NCBI RefSeq assembly: GCF_000373905.1
Contig: NZ_KB892705.1
Span: 496,001 to 560,000 of the forward strand
From: Mycobacterium sp. 155
GTDB lineage: Bacteria > Actinomycetota > Actinomycetes > Mycobacteriales > Mycobacteriaceae
Direction: 5' to 3'
Length of the DNA stretch: 64,000 nucleotides
The notes under the pieces: model-generated
What the model was told of the DNA's origin: nothing
The model's input: the letters and a program-made list of their open reading frames with translations, nothing else
The model's database searches: none
Shown: one piece after another, positions 61,330 to 64,000 of the stretch
Numbering within the stretch: the first letter of the stretch is position 1
Layout of the letters: the number at the start of each line of letters is the position of its first letter
Program-made: the position numbers and the translations under genes

Positions 61330-62949
61330 TCAGGTCACACGAAATGTCGTGATCGGGTAGGCGCCGTCGGCGTCGCGGCCAGGCTGGGCGAGTTGCATCG
61401 GCGGATAGTCCATGGTGTGCGTCGCGTCAGGCTTGTGTTCGTGCCAGGCGACTCGCACCCGTACTGAGTAGTTGCCGCGGGGTAGGTTCCCGATCACCAG
61501 GTTGCTGTCGACGGTATGCGCAGCTGGGAGACCGTCGGCCTTCTCGAAGTGCTGATCGGCGACTATCGCACGCAGGTTTACCTGGCCGGTCACGGTGCGG
61601 ATTACCGTGCCGGTATCGGATAGGACGTCGAACTCTGGCTGCCAGTTCTCGTACGTGGGAGCCGAGCCGAAGTTGGTCCAGCGCAGCGGGATGCGTACGG
61701 GTGTGCCCGCAGTTGCTTGTATTGGCGGGCCAGCGGCGATTACCGCGTAGCGGTAGCCGCTGAATTTGTTGGCACGCGACCAGATCGTGAAGTCATCAGG
61801 CGACATGGGCTTGTTTGAGGACTGCGCAGGGAAACCGGTACTGGCAGTCATCGACACGTGGTAGTTGACGACGTCGCGCAGTCCGGTCAGATAGTAATCG
61901 GTGGTGCTGGTGCCCGGCGGGATCTGGGGAATCCATTCAGTCACGATTGGCGCGACCCTGTACCGGTTTGCGATGACCTGGTTGATCGGGTCATGGCTGC
62001 GCACGTAGTGTGAGTCACGCTGCGCCGCCCAGTCTGGTATTGGCGCGTACACGCCGAGCCCGTCTGCGCGGATGCCAACCAATTTTTTCCGGTTTTGCAG
62101 CAACGGACTATCGCGAAACATCTGTTTGACGATCTCCGGGTTTCCCGGAGCTGTGATTATTTGAGTATTCGGGAACGCTGCCAGGTTTGCGGCCACCAGG
62201 TACGCGATTGACTGCTTGGTGATGAATTGATCTCCGTATTGGCTGAAATAGCCAAGTTGGGCTTCACTGTCCGAGGGGCCGGGACCTGGTATACCGAGTG
62301 TGTTGCTCATGAAGGCGACATGATTCTCGCTGAAGTCGCCATAGCCGGACATCTCGAACAGTGCGATTCGTTCATCACGGTCATAGCGGTGACCCAGGGC
62401 CGTCAACAGGTCGGCGAAATACGAGAGATATGCCTCGTTGTTCCAGTCGGGGATCACATAGGTGATGCCGTCGTGGACGTAGTTTCGGGTCGCGCCGCTG
62501 ACCGATTGCAACCAATCGGGCACGGAGATGTCGGTGTTGTGTGGATAGGAGGTTTCACAGCACGAATTGAACGACGTGATGCGGAAACCGAAACGACGAC
62601 CGTGCTGTGCGGCCGCATCGACAGCCTCGTCCAGGGCGGTGAAGTCGAATTTTTCGCTGTCAGGGGCGTTGTGAGGCAATGTACGCGGGTCACGCGGCTG
62701 TAGAAGGCGCCAATCGATTCGAACGTTCACGTCATTGGTGCCTGGCCACGGTGGAAACTGTTGATTAGCCGTGCTTGCTTGCGGGAAAAGTGGGCTTAGT
62801 AAATTCTCGTATTGCCCGCGTAACGGATTGACGAGATCTGGACCTTCGAAGGCGGCGTAGCCGGATGCCAGGGTATTCGCGCTGGGCGCTGAACATGAGG
62901 CCAGCACGCACACGATTGCTACAGCGACGATCTGGATGCGTCGACGCAC
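61330..62949 (-). CDS. DUF4832 lipoprotein, glycoside-hydrolase-like
   Basis: A 539-residue exported lipoprotein: the signal MRRRIQIVAVAIVCVLASC ends in a lipobox with the acylated cysteine near residue 19. It resembles the DUF4874/DUF4832 families (TIM-barrel N-terminus with WRLLQPRDPRTLPHN, FGFRITSFNS, ALFEMSGYGDFSE; beta-sandwich C-terminus with RWTNFGSAPTYENW and GNYSVRVRVAW), found as extracellular polysaccharide-processing proteins. Catalytic acids cannot be assigned safely. The GTG start lies 31 bp inside the 3' end of the polymerase gene, so the two genes are co-transcribed. Confidence 0.75.
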   Translation of the reverse strand: MRRRIQIVAVAIVCVLASCSAPSANTLASGYAAFEGPDLVNPLRGQYENLLSPLFPQASTANQQFPPWPGTNDVNVRIDWRLLQPRDPRTLPHNAPDSEKFDFTALDEAVDAAAQHGRRFGFRITSFNSCCETSYPHNTDISVPDWLQSVSGATRNYVHDGITYVIPDWNNEAYLSYFADLLTALGHRYDRDERIALFEMSGYGDFSENHVAFMSNTLGIPGPGPSDSEAQLGYFSQYGDQFITKQSIAYLVAANLAAFPNTQIITAPGNPEIVKQMFRDSPLLQNRKKLVGIRADGLGVYAPIPDWAAQRDSHYVRSHDPINQVIANRYRVAPIVTEWIPQIPPGTSTTDYYLTGLRDVVNYHVSMTASTGFPAQSSNKPMSPDDFTIWSRANKFSGYRYAVIAAGPPIQATAGTPVRIPLRWTNFGSAPTYENWQPEFDVLSDTGTVIRTVTGQVNLRAIVADQHFEKADGLPAAHTVDSNLVIGNLPRGNYSVRVRVAWHEHKPDATHTMDYPPMQLAQPGRDADGAYPITTFRVT

Positions 62950-64000
62950 GGCACCTCGGCCCTTCCAGTATCCCCTGGTGGCAGGTCGCCATGGCGCGCG
63001 AGATACGCGACGACTGCGGCCATTGCGACAATAAGCCAGATCAATGTCGAAACCTGGACAAACCCACCCATATCGAGGATCGCGCTAGTGGCGATCACCA
63101 CCGCAATGGCGCCACTGATTCCGCCGCCGAGTTCCGCCACAACTGGAGATGGTGCTGCCGAGGCCCGAATCGCCAATACGATGGCAGTAATCAACACAAG
63201 GGCGTAGCAGATCAGGCCGAGGATACCGCCCTCCATCAGCCGGGAGAAGTATTCATTGTCAAGAACCGGCTGGTTGGGAACCGCCGGGTAGGTGCCCATC
63301 CCTGTGCCCACCCAAAAATGTTCCTGATAGTGGGTGAGCACGTAACTCCTACCGGTCGATCGCGATTCGATTGACGGGTCATCGGAAAACACGGCGAAAG
63401 AGGCGGCCAGAGCAGTGGCGATACGCAACTGCAGCAGCCAACCGGCCCCTACCGCAACAAGTAAGCCTCCCAGTGTCGCGGCCAAGCGGGTGACTCGCCA
63501 CCGCCAGCACATTACGATCGTTGCGGCCACCAAGCCGAGTACGACTGATCTTGACACTGTGGACAATGCCCCCAAGGCCACCACGCCGGTGCACAGTACC
63601 CACGGCCAGATCCGATCGTGTTTGGCACGGGCGCTGCCGATGACTCCGACGCCGATCGGTATCAGGATGGTCAGCACGACGGCGAGTTCGAGTGGATGCC
63701 CGGCAGAGCCTTGTGAGCGAACAATACCTTCGCGCATAAGGTCTTTGACCAGCATGAAATCGCTCGTTTTCAGGCCTGGCAGTTTGAAACTGGCGGCGAG
63801 ATCCAGCCCGGTAGCCGACTGGAGAAGCGCGAAACCGGAGCTCACTGCTCCACCCACCAGCAATCCCTTTAGTGCTAGTTGGACGTCGTCGGCGGTGGTA
63901 AGCAGCGACATGACCGCGCCGACCATCATTACCAGCCCAACGGTCACATAGTTGTACTGTCCGGAGAATTCAGCTGCTTTCGGTGTGAGGCCTGCGCCGA
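62919..64000 (-). CDS. O-antigen ligase/polymerase (Wzy-like) membrane protein, 5' end cut by window
   Basis: A polytopic protein, open to the right window edge; at least 360 residues are seen and the true start lies beyond 64000. It has around nine hydrophobic helices and the O-antigen ligase (Wzy_C) loop pattern: RSTGRSYVLTHYQEHFWVGTGMGTYP, followed by YFSRLMEGGILGLICYALVL. Proteins of this type polymerise or ligate lipid-linked oligosaccharide units outside the membrane. Its presence argues for a Wzy-dependent route. It overlaps the DUF4832 gene by 31 bp. The internal GTG at 63945-63947 is not taken as the start, since the frame continues upstream. Confidence 0.83.
   Translation of the reverse strand, partial: GAGLTPKAAEFSGQYNYVTVGLVMMVGAVMSLLTTADDVQLALKGLLVGGAVSSGFALLQSATGLDLAASFKLPGLKTSDFMLVKDLMREGIVRSQGSAGHPLELAVVLTILIPIGVGVIGSARAKHDRIWPWVLCTGVVALGALSTVSRSVVLGLVAATIVMCWRWRVTRLAATLGGLLVAVGAGWLLQLRIATALAASFAVFSDDPSIESRSTGRSYVLTHYQEHFWVGTGMGTYPAVPNQPVLDNEYFSRLMEGGILGLICYALVLITAIVLAIRASAAPSPVVAELGGGISGAIAVVIATSAILDMGGFVQVSTLIWLIVAMAAVVAYLARHGDLPPGDTGRAEVPCVDASRSSL

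Noticed and set aside
35559..64000. Known mycobacterial glycopeptidolipid or lipooligosaccharide locus
   Set aside because: No nonribosomal peptide synthetase, polyketide synthase or MmpL gene is visible, and lyases plus uronate dehydrogenases do not fit those loci.

Overview
The window comes from a high-GC actinobacterium, almost certainly a Mycobacteriaceae member and probably a fast-growing Mycolicibacterium. The main evidence is a single-chain type I fatty acid synthase (about 3,080 residues) followed by acpS and preceded by a Tat-secreted DUF1906 protein. The mec-cysO-cysM cysteine pathway, an LprD-type lipoprotein and a small haemophore-like exported protein point the same way. No rRNA, CRISPR array, insertion sequence or phage gene was seen; the one RNA gene is a tRNA-Leu(UAG).

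Region 1 (1-11363) is conserved core and follows the M. tuberculosis order Rv1329c-Rv1343c: dinG (cut by the window edge), pncB, clpS, a DUF2017 protein, a P1-family peptidase, mec, cysO, cysM, a rhomboid protease, murI, a metallo-beta-lactamase-fold phosphodiesterase, rph, rdgB, a DUF3817 protein and lprD, then tRNA-Leu. Many genes overlap by 4 bp or abut, so most of it reads as one long operon.

Region 2 (11364-22912) is accessory metabolism. It holds a SpoIIAA/STAS-like protein, a Rieske oxygenase system (ferredoxin reductase, Rieske ferredoxin, divergent oxygenase alpha subunit, IclR regulator) with two matching 17-bp palindromes in the divergent promoter, and a P-loop kinase. It also holds a TetR gene with an early amber codon, a thiolase, a haemophore-like protein, an LtrA membrane protein, an MFS transporter and a MerR regulator.

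Region 3 (23043-35480) is the fatty-acid block: the Rv2525c-like protein, fas, acpS and an M20 dipeptidase. The long fas upstream region carries an AT-rich inverted repeat and several GTTAC motifs.

Region 4 (35559-64000, running off the right edge) is the most unusual part: about 28 kb of surface-polysaccharide genes in several divergent operons. It encodes an AlgD-like GDP-mannose 6-dehydrogenase, a UDP-glucose dehydrogenase, a UDP-glucuronate-decarboxylase-like enzyme, four glycosyltransferases, an AsnB-type amidotransferase and a sugar-1-phosphate cytidylyltransferase. It also encodes a PIG-L deacetylase, two further SDR enzymes, a sugar C-methyltransferase, a methyltransferase-aminotransferase fusion, a DUF4910 peptidase-like protein and a UDP-galactopyranose-mutase-like flavoprotein. 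A heparinase II/III-fold protein, two paralogous secreted polysaccharide lyases, a DUF4832 lipoprotein and an O-antigen-polymerase (Wzy)-like membrane protein complete the set. Together they suggest a Wzy-type, uronic-acid-containing, possibly amidated extracellular polysaccharide made with its own lyases. I know of no described mycobacterial polymer of this kind.
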